Source: JBFHFS01 sp041583495
GTDB lineage: Bacteria; Bacteroidota; Bacteroidia; Bacteroidales; Marinilabiliaceae
Direction: 5' to 3'
Assembly (NCBI GenBank): GCA_041583495.1
Contig: JBFHFS010000002.1
Location: 62,001 to 126,000 of the forward strand
Length of the DNA stretch: 64,000 nucleotides
The notes beneath the pieces are model-generated. The model did no database searches and was not told the DNA's origin. It worked only from the letters and a program-made list of their open reading frames with translations. How positions within the stretch are numbered: the first letter of the stretch is position 1; each line of letters opens with the position of its first letter. Made by a program: the position numbers and the translations under genes. Of this stretch, positions 36,091 to 44,118 are shown one piece after another.

Positions 36091-36381
36091 ATGATAGATA
36101 CCGGCTTAATTCTTGAATATCTAATCCTGACAGCCCTTTATATTTTTTCAATCAGCCTGCTATTTCCCATGTATCGGTTGTACAAAGGCCCCTCTCTGCC
36201 CGATCGTGTCGTAGCACTTGACCAGATTGGGGTGATTGTGGTTGGGATCATTATCTGTGAATTACTCTATATGAAGGAAAAAATATTTCTTGATATAGTC
36301 CTGGTCTTCGCTTTCATTTTAGTTTTTGGGGCAATGATTATTGCCAGATACCTTTTTAAACAGAGAAGTAGTAATGATTAA
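36091..36381 (+). CDS. mrpF: Mrp antiporter subunit F
   Basis: 96 residues, three membrane helices. RLYKGPSLPDRVVALDQIG is the family signature. The end overlaps mrpG by eight bases. Confidence 0.94.
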   Translation: MIDTGLILEYLILTALYIFSISLLFPMYRLYKGPSLPDRVVALDQIGVIVVGIIICELLYMKEKIFLDIVLVFAFILVFGAMIIARYLFKQRSSND

Positions 36382-36715
36382 TTTAATTATCGGAGTTATT
36401 CTCCTCACGAGTGCTTTAATGGTTTTGATTGCTTCGATTGGAATGTGGCGATTTAAAAACCTCTATGCCCGCATGCATGTGGTAACCAAGGTTTCTTCTC
36501 TGGGTATTCTTCTATTATTGATCGCTGTAAATTTGTTTTTTCTGGATTGGGTGGTGCTGATTAAAACAGCGGTTATCTTTGGGGTTCTGGTCTTTTTATC
36601 GCCGGTTTCGGCACACGTCATTGCCAAAGTATCGCGCAGCCAAAAAGAAACCAACGAATTTAACCAACCCGATCCCTCAAATAACCCGGACGACAAGAAT
36701 GACCTTACCCAATAA
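36374..36715 (+). CDS. mrpG: Mrp antiporter subunit G
   Basis: 113 residues from ATG 36374 (MINLIIGVILLTSALMVL); the longer frame overlaps mrpF and is not needed. Three helices with GMWRFKNLYARMHVVTKVSSLG and LSPVSAHVIAKVS, both typical of MnhG. An asparagine- and aspartate-rich tail ends the protein. It completes the seven-gene operon. Confidence 0.93.
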   Translation: MINLIIGVILLTSALMVLIASIGMWRFKNLYARMHVVTKVSSLGILLLLIAVNLFFLDWVVLIKTAVIFGVLVFLSPVSAHVIAKVSRSQKETNEFNQPDPSNNPDDKNDLTQ

Positions 36716-36722
36716 CCATCCA

Positions 36723-37475
36723 ATGATCAATGCAATGATATTCGCGGCAGGCCTAGGCTCCCGACTAAAACCCCTCACCGATCATCGCCCCAAGGCTTTG
36801 GTTGAAGTCGCTGGCATTCCACTGCTGGAAATTGCCTTGCGCAAGATGGAACGTATGGGGATCCCCAAGGTGGTAGTAAATGTGCATCACCATGCCGACC
36901 AAATGCTTGATTTTTTGAGCCATTTTAAGTCTTCAAAAATGGAGGTTCTGATTTCTCACGAGCAGGATCAACTTCTTGATACAGGAGGCGGCTTGCTCAA
37001 AGCCCGCCCTTTGTTTGACCGGCAAGCCTCCATCCTGCTTTACAATGTGGACATACTCACCAATGCCGACCTGAATAAATTTATCGAATCACATCTTAAG
37101 GCAGATCATTCGGTTTCACTTATGGTAAAGAACCGGGAAGCCTCCCGATACCTCTTGTTTGATGAAAAAATGCATCTGGCCGGCTGGCGCCAGGCCGATG
37201 GCAGCGGGGAAACCCTGTTAAGCGACAAACAAACCCTTAAGCCCTTTGGTTTTCAGGGTATTCACCTGATAAAACCCTCCCTGTTTGAATACATGAATGA
37301 GCAGGGCGCCTTTCCTATTGTCCCTTTCTATCTTGGGGTGGCAGATAAGTTACCCATTGTGGGATACGAAAGTAAGGACTCTGACTGGTTTGATATCGGA
37401 ACTCCCCAAAAGTTGGCAAGAGCAGAAGCCTATATGGAATCTCAATCCCCGTCGGCATATCACTCCTTCCTTTAG
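36723..37475 (+). CDS. MurU-like nucleotidyltransferase
   Basis: 250 residues from ATG 36723. Nucleotide-binding MIFAAGLGSRLKPLTDHRPKA, sugar loop LLDTGGGLLKA and metal-binding aspartate in LYNVDILTN. The fold matches sugar-1-phosphate nucleotidyltransferases; among them MurU, which makes UDP-MurNAc from MurNAc-1-phosphate in murein recycling, is closest in pattern. This agrees with the AmgK-like kinase upstream of mrp, because AmgK and MurU act in sequence. A glucose-1-phosphate or mannose-1-phosphate enzyme cannot be excluded. The start is eight bases after mrpG, so it is likely in the mrp message. Confidence 0.82.
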   Translation: MINAMIFAAGLGSRLKPLTDHRPKALVEVAGIPLLEIALRKMERMGIPKVVVNVHHHADQMLDFLSHFKSSKMEVLISHEQDQLLDTGGGLLKARPLFDRQASILLYNVDILTNADLNKFIESHLKADHSVSLMVKNREASRYLLFDEKMHLAGWRQADGSGETLLSDKQTLKPFGFQGIHLIKPSLFEYMNEQGAFPIVPFYLGVADKLPIVGYESKDSDWFDIGTPQKLARAEAYMESQSPSAYHSFL

Positions 37476-37580
37476 CATTCCCCCCATGACGAACTATTCG
37501 GTAAACCATTTTTCCCATTAGGCTTTTATTCATTTGACAAATAACCAACGCTTTCCTTTTGGGCCAATGAAAGGCCAAAA

Positions 37581-37617
37581 TTAAAGGGTGCCTCTTTGCA
37601 GGGACACCCTTGGTTTA
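37581..37617. terminator. Hairpin between converging MurU-like and DNA-binding genes
   Basis: AAGGGTG (37584-37590) pairs with CACCCTT (37605-37611), flanked by TTTAAT/ATTAAA stretches. It can end transcripts from both sides. Confidence 0.5.
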
Positions 37618-37688
37618 ATATCTAATAATTCAATCTGAAATAATACTTGTCTTACCGACTAGCTAATGTTTTTACCTCTTAATGAACC

Positions 37689-37958
37689 TCAATTTTTCAA
37701 TGCAATATCGCGTTTACCTTCCAGAATTTCACTGGCCATATCAAGAATGGTTGTATCGTCCAATTCAACAATACCGCCATCGGGACCTTGCTCCAGATGA
37801 ACGCCTACACTCCTGCCCCGATCGTAGTTGGCCCCGCCAAAATAGTTCCTTACTGTCTCTACGTCGAGGCTCAAAGCCTCTGCAATAGACCTCATACTTC
37901 CTTCGGGAAGACTATCTTTGATCTTCCGCAGCTGGTTAAATGTTATTGTAGTACTCAT
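37689..37958 (-). CDS. Small DNA-binding protein (conserved in Bacteroidota)
   Basis: 89 residues from the ATG at 37958 (MSTTITFNQLRKIKDSLPEG); a promoter 30 bases upstream supports this start over a longer one. The region MRSIAEALSLDVETVRNYFG reads as a helix-turn-helix, and GVHLEQGPDGGIVELDD follows. Close relatives of this pattern are widespread in Bacteroidota as uncharacterised DNA-binding proteins. The target is unknown. Confidence 0.82.
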   Translation of the reverse strand: MSTTITFNQLRKIKDSLPEGSMRSIAEALSLDVETVRNYFGGANYDRGRSVGVHLEQGPDGGIVELDDTTILDMASEILEGKRDIALKN

Positions 37959-37990
37959 GATTGAATAGATTAATAGGTTATTGACGTTTT

Positions 37991-38021
37991 CTAAATTAAC
38001 CAAAAACCATAGAAAAACAAA
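37991..38021 (-). promoter_or_regulatory. Promoter of the small DNA-binding protein gene
   Basis: On the minus strand: TTTG at 38018-38021, 19 bases, TAATTTAG at 37991-37998 (seven of eight bases of TAnnTTTG). Predicted leader about 25 bases. Confidence 0.5.
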
Positions 38022-38216
38022 ACATTTATCCCTGCTCCCTTAGGTTTTAACAAATATTAAACTTTGACTCACTAAGCCTTTTCGCCAAGCATACAATAAA
38101 TCAAGCTTTTAAAGAACAAACCTTTTTGCACAGCACTATTCTCTCTCAAAAAAAAGATTCATTCCGGCCCCAAAAGCACTGTTTCGCCTGCCCCCAATCC
38201 CAAAGAACGACACCCT

Positions 38217-38912
38217 CTAAATCAATACAAGCAATAACTTGGCGCACAGATATATGGTTATCAAAATAACTCCGCCAACCCACATAAGAAAAGCCACCGT
38301 GCTACGCGAGAACTCAATGCTCAACTTTGAGGAGTTGGATTGAACGGCCCCCTTCAACAAACGGACTTTAATCTTTTCGTACAGTGCAAAGACCAACCAG
38401 CCAATGGAGAGCCCTAACAAAGCCCCGCCAAGAATATCTCCTGGGTAATGCAGGCCCAAATAGATACGCGAATAGGAATTAACCGCTGCCCACAGCATGA
38501 TAAAAACCGTGTACCAACGGTAACGGAACAGCAGGGAAGTAAACAATGCTATTCCGAAAGAATTGGTGGCATGAGACGAAACAAACCCATACAATCCGCC
38601 ATGTTTCTGGTTCACCAAATGTACCATACCCTGGAGCTGGGGCTCGTGCGAGGGCCGAAGGCGTTCAAACCCATCCTTGAAAATATTGGTGGATATCTGG
38701 TCACATAGGGTAACCAACAAAACGATGGCCAAAAGGATTAAAAACCCCCGCGTACCCTGATTTTTAAAGATCACATAAAGAAGTGTAATATAAAAGGGAA
38801 TCCAAATGCTCACACTGGTAAAGATCCAGAAAAAATAGTCCCCCAGAGGTGTATGAAAACTATTTAGATAAAGCAGAAATTGCTGATCGAGCTGAATAAG
38901 TGCGTCCATCAT
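38217..38912 (-). CDS. PAP2 family phosphatase (lipid phosphatase)
   Basis: 231 residues from ATG 38912 (a TTG four codons earlier is less likely). Six membrane helices carry the three PAP2 motifs: KDGFERLRP, SSHATNSFG and SRIYLGLHYPGDILGG. The family removes phosphate from phosphatidic acid, undecaprenyl pyrophosphate or lipid A. It is divergent from a lipid kinase, with which it could form a balancing pair. Confidence 0.92.
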   Translation of the reverse strand: MMDALIQLDQQFLLYLNSFHTPLGDYFFWIFTSVSIWIPFYITLLYVIFKNQGTRGFLILLAIVLLVTLCDQISTNIFKDGFERLRPSHEPQLQGMVHLVNQKHGGLYGFVSSHATNSFGIALFTSLLFRYRWYTVFIMLWAAVNSYSRIYLGLHYPGDILGGALLGLSIGWLVFALYEKIKVRLLKGAVQSNSSKLSIEFSRSTVAFLMWVGGVILITIYLCAKLLLVLI

Positions 38913-38955
38913 TTTTTTTACCAAAGGAAATAAAAAATGAGTTCCATGCCAAGCA

Positions 38956-38987
38956 TTGGGTTTAGAAATAAACTATGCGTAAATTTG
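38956..38987 (+). promoter_or_regulatory. Promoter of the lipid kinase gene
   Basis: TTG at 38956-38958, 21 bases, TAAATTTG at 38980-38987 (perfect -7 box). The start codon is 18 bases downstream. Confidence 0.55.
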
Positions 38988-39005
38988 CATCAATAATAAT
39001 CTGCC

Positions 39006-39944
39006 ATGAAGAAACCTATTTTATTCATCGTTAATCCTATTTCGGGGATTGGCCGCCACAAAAAGCTGGAGGGGCTGATTCACCAGGTGATGGATACGCA
39101 CAAATGGGACATAGCGATTGAAAGAACCATGGGCAAAGGCCATGCCACTCTTCTGAGTGAACAGGCAGCCGGAAAATATGAGATGGTGGTGGCTGTGGGT
39201 GGCGACGGAACCGTTAATGAAGTCGGACGAGGGTTGTTGCACTCCAATACCGCGATGGGGATCGTTCCTACAGGTTCAGGAAACGGACTCGCCCGCTTCT
39301 TGCAGATTCCTTTCAAGATTAACAAATCTCTGGAGGTTATAAATCATGGGCTTCAAAAAACCATCGATGTCATTAAACTTAACGACTTCTACTCCTTAAA
39401 TGTAGCAGGCATTGGCTTTGACGCCTTTATCAGTCACCTTTTTGCCACAAAAAAGAAGAGAGGTCCGCTCGCTTACATGCAGCTTATCTCAAAAGAGTTT
39501 CCACGCTATCAGTCGAGTCGTTACCATTTGCACATCGACAATAAACACTTCAACATAGACGCTTTTTTAATAAGCTTTGCCAACGCCACACAATACGGGA
39601 ACAATGTTCATATAGCCCCTAAGGCCATCATCGACGATGGTCTTATCGATGTTTGTCTCATCAAAGAGTTCCCCAAATACACTGCCCCTGCCCTTCTGAT
39701 AAGTCTTTTGGACCAGTCTATAGATAAAAGCAAATACGACCAGATTGTAAAGGCCCAAAAAGTACACATCATCCATCCCAAACCACTTTTGGGGCACGTG
39801 GATGGAGAACCTGTAAATTTTGGTCTGGAGGCCAACATTGAAATCATCCCTCTGGCTCTTAAGGTGGTGGTTCCCCCTATTCACCTGCGCCAGAATTCAT
39901 CCTTTTTCCAACCGCTTATGGAGATGATTCCAACTGTCGGATAA
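39006..39944 (+). CDS. Diacylglycerol kinase family lipid kinase (YegS/DgkB-like)
   Basis: 312 residues. The catalytic-domain motifs are FIVNPISGIGRHKK at the N-terminus, VVAVGGDGTVNEVGRGL and GIVPTGSGNGLARFL, and a C-terminal beta-sandwich follows. The family phosphorylates diacylglycerol, sphingoid bases or related lipids with ATP. Which lipid is used cannot be read here; sphingolipids are possible since many Bacteroidota make them. Confidence 0.92.
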   Translation: MKKPILFIVNPISGIGRHKKLEGLIHQVMDTHKWDIAIERTMGKGHATLLSEQAAGKYEMVVAVGGDGTVNEVGRGLLHSNTAMGIVPTGSGNGLARFLQIPFKINKSLEVINHGLQKTIDVIKLNDFYSLNVAGIGFDAFISHLFATKKKRGPLAYMQLISKEFPRYQSSRYHLHIDNKHFNIDAFLISFANATQYGNNVHIAPKAIIDDGLIDVCLIKEFPKYTAPALLISLLDQSIDKSKYDQIVKAQKVHIIHPKPLLGHVDGEPVNFGLEANIEIIPLALKVVVPPIHLRQNSSFFQPLMEMIPTVG

Positions 39945-40000
39945 TTTTTTTTCGGAAAACAGGTTTCACCAAACGATCTACACCGGTTCCTCCGAACCCA

Positions 40001-40756
40001 TCAGTTAATCGAAGACCAACTGAGCACCTCTCCCAACTCCACCTGGTAAGACGGGGGTTGGTTTACCACGTTCACCTGGGGTTGCCCCCAAAAGTAAACA
40101 TTTCCCAAACCGCCCATTTGTACCCCCAACTGTGTTTTCGCATACACAAACCCAGGATTTAAAGACTTCTGAACATACTGAACCTTGTCTGCTTCAAGCT
40201 CTTTGGCATCAATGGAGGCCAAACCTTCTGCCTGAACCATGAGATCATTCACCGTGCCTTTAAACACATGAGTCCCCACATTATCGCCAAAGCAGAAGAT
40301 CGATAAGCTTTGAGCTTTCAACGTTAGATGGCTATCAGTGAAGGATCCCCGGCCATTGATCACAATCGAAAGGGTATCGGTCCTTAGGGTATCGTAACTA
40401 ACAATCTCTGAAGGAAAGTTGGAAATAAGCTTTTTAAAGGAGGCCGAATGTAAGGTAACGGTGGCCATTTTTTTTTGGGAAAAACCTGCCCCCCCGGCCT
40501 CAATCGAAAGGGTTCTCTCCTCTTGCGTTATGTTGAGCTTCGATAACACAAAGGCAGGGCCTTCGAGTTCTGCCAGAGAAATAGAATCCCTTGTCAGAAC
40601 CAGCCTTACCGAAGTTTCAATCACCACCGTATCGAAGGCCATCAAGGGGACAACCCTGCGCACCTGTTGATCATCCCCGGAGAAGGTCTCTAAATAACCG
40701 CACCCCTGCATGATCAACATCCACCCCATGAGAGAAAAGAAGACCCATTTGCTCAT
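40001..40756 (-). CDS. DUF2807 (head GIN) lipoprotein
   Basis: 251 residues. A signal peptide ends at a Cys in IMQGC, a loose lipobox. The body is the beta-rich DUF2807 fold: repeated strands such as LTLKAQSLSIFCFGDN and VQAEGLASIDAKELEAD, with the N-terminal AFDTVVIETSVRLVLTR. These surface proteins are abundant in Bacteroidota; function is unknown. The gene overlaps the PagL-like gene by four bases, so the two are coupled. Confidence 0.82.
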   Translation of the reverse strand: MSKWVFFSLMGWMLIMQGCGYLETFSGDDQQVRRVVPLMAFDTVVIETSVRLVLTRDSISLAELEGPAFVLSKLNITQEERTLSIEAGGAGFSQKKMATVTLHSASFKKLISNFPSEIVSYDTLRTDTLSIVINGRGSFTDSHLTLKAQSLSIFCFGDNVGTHVFKGTVNDLMVQAEGLASIDAKELEADKVQYVQKSLNPGFVYAKTQLGVQMGGLGNVYFWGQPQVNVVNQPPSYQVELGEVLSWSSIN

Positions 40757-41889
40757 AAATCATTCTTTTTATATTCAAAGCAATAGCCCACACCGAACTC
40801 AATAAATTCCGCTCTGAAAAAACTGGCTTTTATACTGAAATTCGCCTGTAAATTCTTCGTCACCTTCTGCCGTAACCCCACTCGAGGATAAACAGGTTGA
40901 GGGGGATCTATTTCGGAGTAAAGATAAACACCCAGTTGTACAAAAGCTATTGTAGAGCCCATAATCCAATATTTACCACCGCTTACCCCATAAAAAAAAC
41001 GATCAGCATCAACGTCAACAGGTCCGGATCCCTGAAATACGAAGGGTGCCGGGCCAAAATAAATGAGGTCCACCCCTGCACCCCAGGCCGATTTCGGCGA
41101 TCGATGCCATACATGATGAACACTAAGGCTTCCGGATGAGTAGTGATTTAGGTTATAATCGCTGGCCTGGCTACGCCCATAACCCACAAACACCTGGATG
41201 TCACGTTGATTAGCACGGGGAGCCACCTGCCTGGGTAACAGGGGAATGCGGTCGGGCAGGAAATGGTACCCGGCCCCCATGCTCAAAGTAAAGGTATTAA
41301 GTCCACTGTTAGGCTTTCGGGTAGCACCATTCGACAAATGATTAAGAGATGCAGAAGCCCTCAGAGACCAGCCTCCGGAGATCCGGAGGGATGAATAAAG
41401 CCCCAGGCCGATATAGGCATTGAAATGGGATCCGAAAATGCGGTTATAGGGATTGGTTTGGTAATCAAAGGGCTTATTGATGTACCCAACCCCCATGGCC
41501 AGCTTATTGCTGAGCGAAAAGCGAGAGGTGCGGATCAGAGGAAAATGCAGATAGGGGTATAAAGAGAGGCCTTGCCCATAGATTTCAGCATTTCCGTACG
41601 AGTTGTAGAAAAGCCCTAAACCAACCTCCGGAAAGTTGTACCATTTCTGCCATCCATTGGCCTCAAACCGCAATAACCCGTAATTGACCTCAAGTCCCCG
41701 GGAGAAGTCATCAATAAAATAAACCATATTGGGATGATGCGGGATCACAATTCCCTGATGATACAGCACCGTGACTGACCTCTGATTGGGTTGCGTTACC
41801 ATAATGGAATCCTGTCCGCAGACAGGCCTGCTTCCCACCAATGCCCAACCAAACACAAGCACAGATAACACCACTACCCTAAGATTCAT
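40753..41889 (-). CDS. PagL-like lipid A deacylase / acyloxyacyl hydrolase family outer-membrane protein
   Basis: 378 residues. A signal peptide (LVFGWALVGSRPVCGQ) precedes a beta-barrel rich in alternating aromatic residues. The key segment NHLSNGATRKPNSGLN resembles the PagL catalytic region, where the His and Ser sit in HxSN. PagL removes the 3-O acyl chain from lipid A. It is longer than classic PagL (about 150-190 residues), with extra N- and C-terminal strands. It is first in a two-gene unit with the DUF2807 lipoprotein. Confidence 0.8.
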   Translation of the reverse strand: MNLRVVVLSVLVFGWALVGSRPVCGQDSIMVTQPNQRSVTVLYHQGIVIPHHPNMVYFIDDFSRGLEVNYGLLRFEANGWQKWYNFPEVGLGLFYNSYGNAEIYGQGLSLYPYLHFPLIRTSRFSLSNKLAMGVGYINKPFDYQTNPYNRIFGSHFNAYIGLGLYSSLRISGGWSLRASASLNHLSNGATRKPNSGLNTFTLSMGAGYHFLPDRIPLLPRQVAPRANQRDIQVFVGYGRSQASDYNLNHYSSGSLSVHHVWHRSPKSAWGAGVDLIYFGPAPFVFQGSGPVDVDADRFFYGVSGGKYWIMGSTIAFVQLGVYLYSEIDPPQPVYPRVGLRQKVTKNLQANFSIKASFFRAEFIEFGVGYCFEYKKNDL

Positions 41890-42091
41890 TCCTTTGTTGT
41901 TTATTTCTCATTGTCCCGGGCCTTTGGCCAGGGCTAATCCCCTACAAAATAATTTACTCGTTTCTCCCCGGGATTCGGGACTAATTAGGTTTCTGCATAA
42001 ACATGATGGTTTCATCCGAAAATATTATACCAATAATCGACCTCACGCATTTCAACACCCAATTATCGAATAGTATTCTCAGTGTTTTTTG

Positions 42092-42099
42092 TATCTTTG
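42092..42099 (+). promoter_or_regulatory. Bacteroidota -7 promoter box of the queC leader
   Basis: TATCTTTG, a perfect TAnnTTTG. The predicted start of RNA near 42106 lies just before the pseudoknot at 42115. The -33 box is weak. The leader to queC is about 330 bases. Confidence 0.5.
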
Positions 42100-42114
42100 C
42101 ACCGAATTTTTTGG

Positions 42115-42154
42115 AGACAGTTCGAAACCATCCTGTCTTAAAACAAAACTATGG
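42115..42154 (+). ncRNA. Possible preQ1-like riboswitch (H-type pseudoknot) in the queC leader
   Basis: Stem 1 is AGACAG (42115-42120) with CTGTCT (42133-42138); the 12-base loop begins UUC and ends C, as in class I preQ1 aptamers. An A-rich tail (UAAAACAAAACU) follows, and CCAU in the loop (42128-42131) can pair with AUGG (42151-42154) to close a pseudoknot. Class I preQ1 riboswitches have the same order: stem, 12-base loop, A-rich third loop, short second stem. However, the second-stem pairing differs from the Bacillus type, so it could be a variant or chance. The location, directly after a promoter and ahead of preQ1-pathway genes, supports it. Confidence 0.45.
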
Positions 42155-42432
42155 GCCATGAACAACAGGCAAAACAATGTTAGAGGCCATAAAAATAGCC
42201 TTTTCCCGGTTAATTTGGCGCCTCTTCCTCCTTTTTTTGCCCCACGGCAATTCTTGCCGCGTTTGTTATTCTTCAACCCGTTTTTTTCAATTGGTTTCAC
42301 CGCTTCCCTTGTATCAGGATGAGTGGATGATAAAAATAGGGACATGTAACCTCATGACAAGCCGTCTCTTTCTCAAGAGGGGTGCGTTATTAGAGTGCGT
42401 GAATGACCAATAGCAACAAACCAAGCAGCAAG
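42155..42432. other. Rest of the queC leader
   Basis: About 280 bases between the pseudoknot and queC. AUGGGCC (42151-42157) can pair with GGCCAU (42185-42190), which would compete with the pseudoknot. Short frames begin at 42151 (10 codons), 42158 (54 codons) and 42177 (78 codons, running into queC); none resembles a known protein. The upstream part of the gap (41890-42090) holds no feature I can name. Confidence 0.35.
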
Positions 42433-43107
42433 ATGAAACGAGCCATTGTATTGTTATCAGGAGGATTAGATTCGGCGGTCACATTGTGGCTGGCTAAATC
42501 GAAAGGATTTGAAGTACACGCCCTGTCTTTCGATTACGGACAACGCCACAGCCGGGAACTGGAATCGGCCCGTGCCCTTGCCTTAGAGGCGAAGGTCGCT
42601 GCCCATCAAATAGTTACCCTCAAACTCGACCAGTGGGGAGGATCATCCCTCACCGATGCCTCCATGGAGGTGGAGGATGGCGACATTCACCGGCAGGATA
42701 TTCCGGTAACTTATGTGCCGGCACGCAACATGGTATTTCTTTCGGTGGCAGCCTCTTATGCCGAAACCATCGAAGCCCGCGATATCTTCATCGGAGTAAG
42801 CCAGGTAGATTATTCTGGCTATGTTGATTGCCGTGAAGAGTTTATCCGTGCCATGGAACTGGCCATCAATAAGGGTACTGTGATGGGGGCCGAAAAAAAC
42901 CTTCCCCTGAAAATACATACCCCTTTCCAATACAAAACAAAAACCGAAGAAATTATCCTTGGCCAATCACTGAAGGTGCCCTTCGAGTTAACGTGGAGCT
43001 GTTACCGGGGCGGAGAAAAACCCTGCGGCACCTGCGACAGCTGCCTGTTAAGGGCCAAAGCCTTTGCCGAGGCCGGCGTAATTGATAAAGCATTGAATAA
43101 TGAGTAA
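42433..43107 (+). CDS. queC: 7-cyano-7-deazaguanine synthase QueC
   Basis: 224 residues from the ATG at 42433; a start at 42403 would add ten residues not seen in the family. The PP-loop SGGLDS is at residues 9-14 and the zinc cysteines are in CYRGGEKPCGTCDSCLLRA. It converts 7-carboxy-7-deazaguanine to preQ0 with ATP and ammonia. queE overlaps by eight bases and queF follows, giving the route to preQ1 except for folE/queD, which are not in the window. Confidence 0.95.
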   Translation: MKRAIVLLSGGLDSAVTLWLAKSKGFEVHALSFDYGQRHSRELESARALALEAKVAAHQIVTLKLDQWGGSSLTDASMEVEDGDIHRQDIPVTYVPARNMVFLSVAASYAETIEARDIFIGVSQVDYSGYVDCREEFIRAMELAINKGTVMGAEKNLPLKIHTPFQYKTKTEEIILGQSLKVPFELTWSCYRGGEKPCGTCDSCLLRAKAFAEAGVIDKALNNE

Positions 43108-43957
43108 ACTGGTATTAGCCAACGAAGGGGTGTTTCCCATCACCTTCGATTCAGCAGGGAAACCCATCGCGTCCAAACCGGCCACCGGGATGCCCATTTC
43201 GGGCACCATCCAGGGCGAAGGCAAACTGGCGGGGGTTCCTTCGCTCTTTATTCGCCTGGGAGGATGCAACTTAAGATGCATCTGGCAAATGCCCGACGGT
43301 AGCTATTGCCGTTGCGACACGCCTTACTCCTCTTTCGAATCCGATACCGTCAGGCAGCTGGAGGTGGAAGAGGTGGTCAATCTGGTCAAACACAATCTGG
43401 GCCCCTTAAAACATGTGGTCATCACGGGAGGCGAACCACTTCTGCAGAAACATGCTCTTTCGGAACTTCTCCATCGCCTCAGACAGGAATTGGAGATTCA
43501 TATTACCATCGAGACCAACGGAACACTCTTCGCCGAAGAAGTGGCCCAACAGATCGACCTCTTTAGCTTGTCGCCCAAACTGATGAATTCGAACCCTACC
43601 CCATCCAAGCTCGAAGCTTATGGGTTGGCACCTTCGGGTCCGCTTAGCTATCATGGTGAAAAGCGGCGTAACCTGGTGGCGCTTCAAAACTATATTGACC
43701 TTTGCAACACATCGGAACAGGAAATGCAGCTAAAATTTGTGGTTGGACAACTTACCGACATTAAGGACATTAAGGAGAACTTTCTGGCCCATTTAAACAA
43801 CTGGAGACATGAAGATATTTTGCTAATGCCCCTGGGCGCCACACGCGAGGAGCTGCAGCAGACTTCCCCCATGGTACTGGAGCAAGCCATCGCCAATGGC
43901 TGGCGGTTTGCCCCAAGAGTTCACATCGAATTGTTTGGCCCCTTAGCAGGGGTTTAA
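43100..43957 (+). CDS. queE: 7-carboxy-7-deazaguanine synthase QueE (radical SAM)
   Basis: 285 residues. Radical-SAM protein with GTIQGEGKLAGVPSLFIRLGG before the cluster loop, and HVVITGGEPLLQ after it. The cluster cysteines are spread: C56 and C60 are in CNLRC, then an insert of about nine residues precedes CDTPYS with Cys at 70 and 72, so the spacing is CX3CX11C and not the usual CX3CX2C. Related enlarged loops are known in this family. It makes the deazaguanine ring from carboxy-tetrahydropterin. Confidence 0.93.
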   Translation: MSKLVLANEGVFPITFDSAGKPIASKPATGMPISGTIQGEGKLAGVPSLFIRLGGCNLRCIWQMPDGSYCRCDTPYSSFESDTVRQLEVEEVVNLVKHNLGPLKHVVITGGEPLLQKHALSELLHRLRQELEIHITIETNGTLFAEEVAQQIDLFSLSPKLMNSNPTPSKLEAYGLAPSGPLSYHGEKRRNLVALQNYIDLCNTSEQEMQLKFVVGQLTDIKDIKENFLAHLNNWRHEDILLMPLGATREELQQTSPMVLEQAIANGWRFAPRVHIELFGPLAGV

Positions 43958-44118
43958 ATAGCTTAGCAAATTCAGAACCTCCCGTGTAAGACCAATCCTT
44001 TCATCCATTAACAATAGATGAAGTTGGAAAAAGAGGTAGTGGTGAGCATTCAATCCACTCAAAGTAGAAGAACATTCCTTATCCAGGCTTTATCTGACTT
44101 CTAAACAAGCGATATCCT

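Noticed and set aside
36579..36722. N-terminal extension of the MurU-like protein
   Set aside because: Overlaps mrpG out of frame; nucleotide-binding motif expected at the very N-terminus begins at 36735.
42177..42413. 78-codon plus-strand frame in the queC leader
   Set aside because: Overlaps queC, has no recognisable domain or ribosome site, and lies in a leader that is better explained as regulatory RNA.
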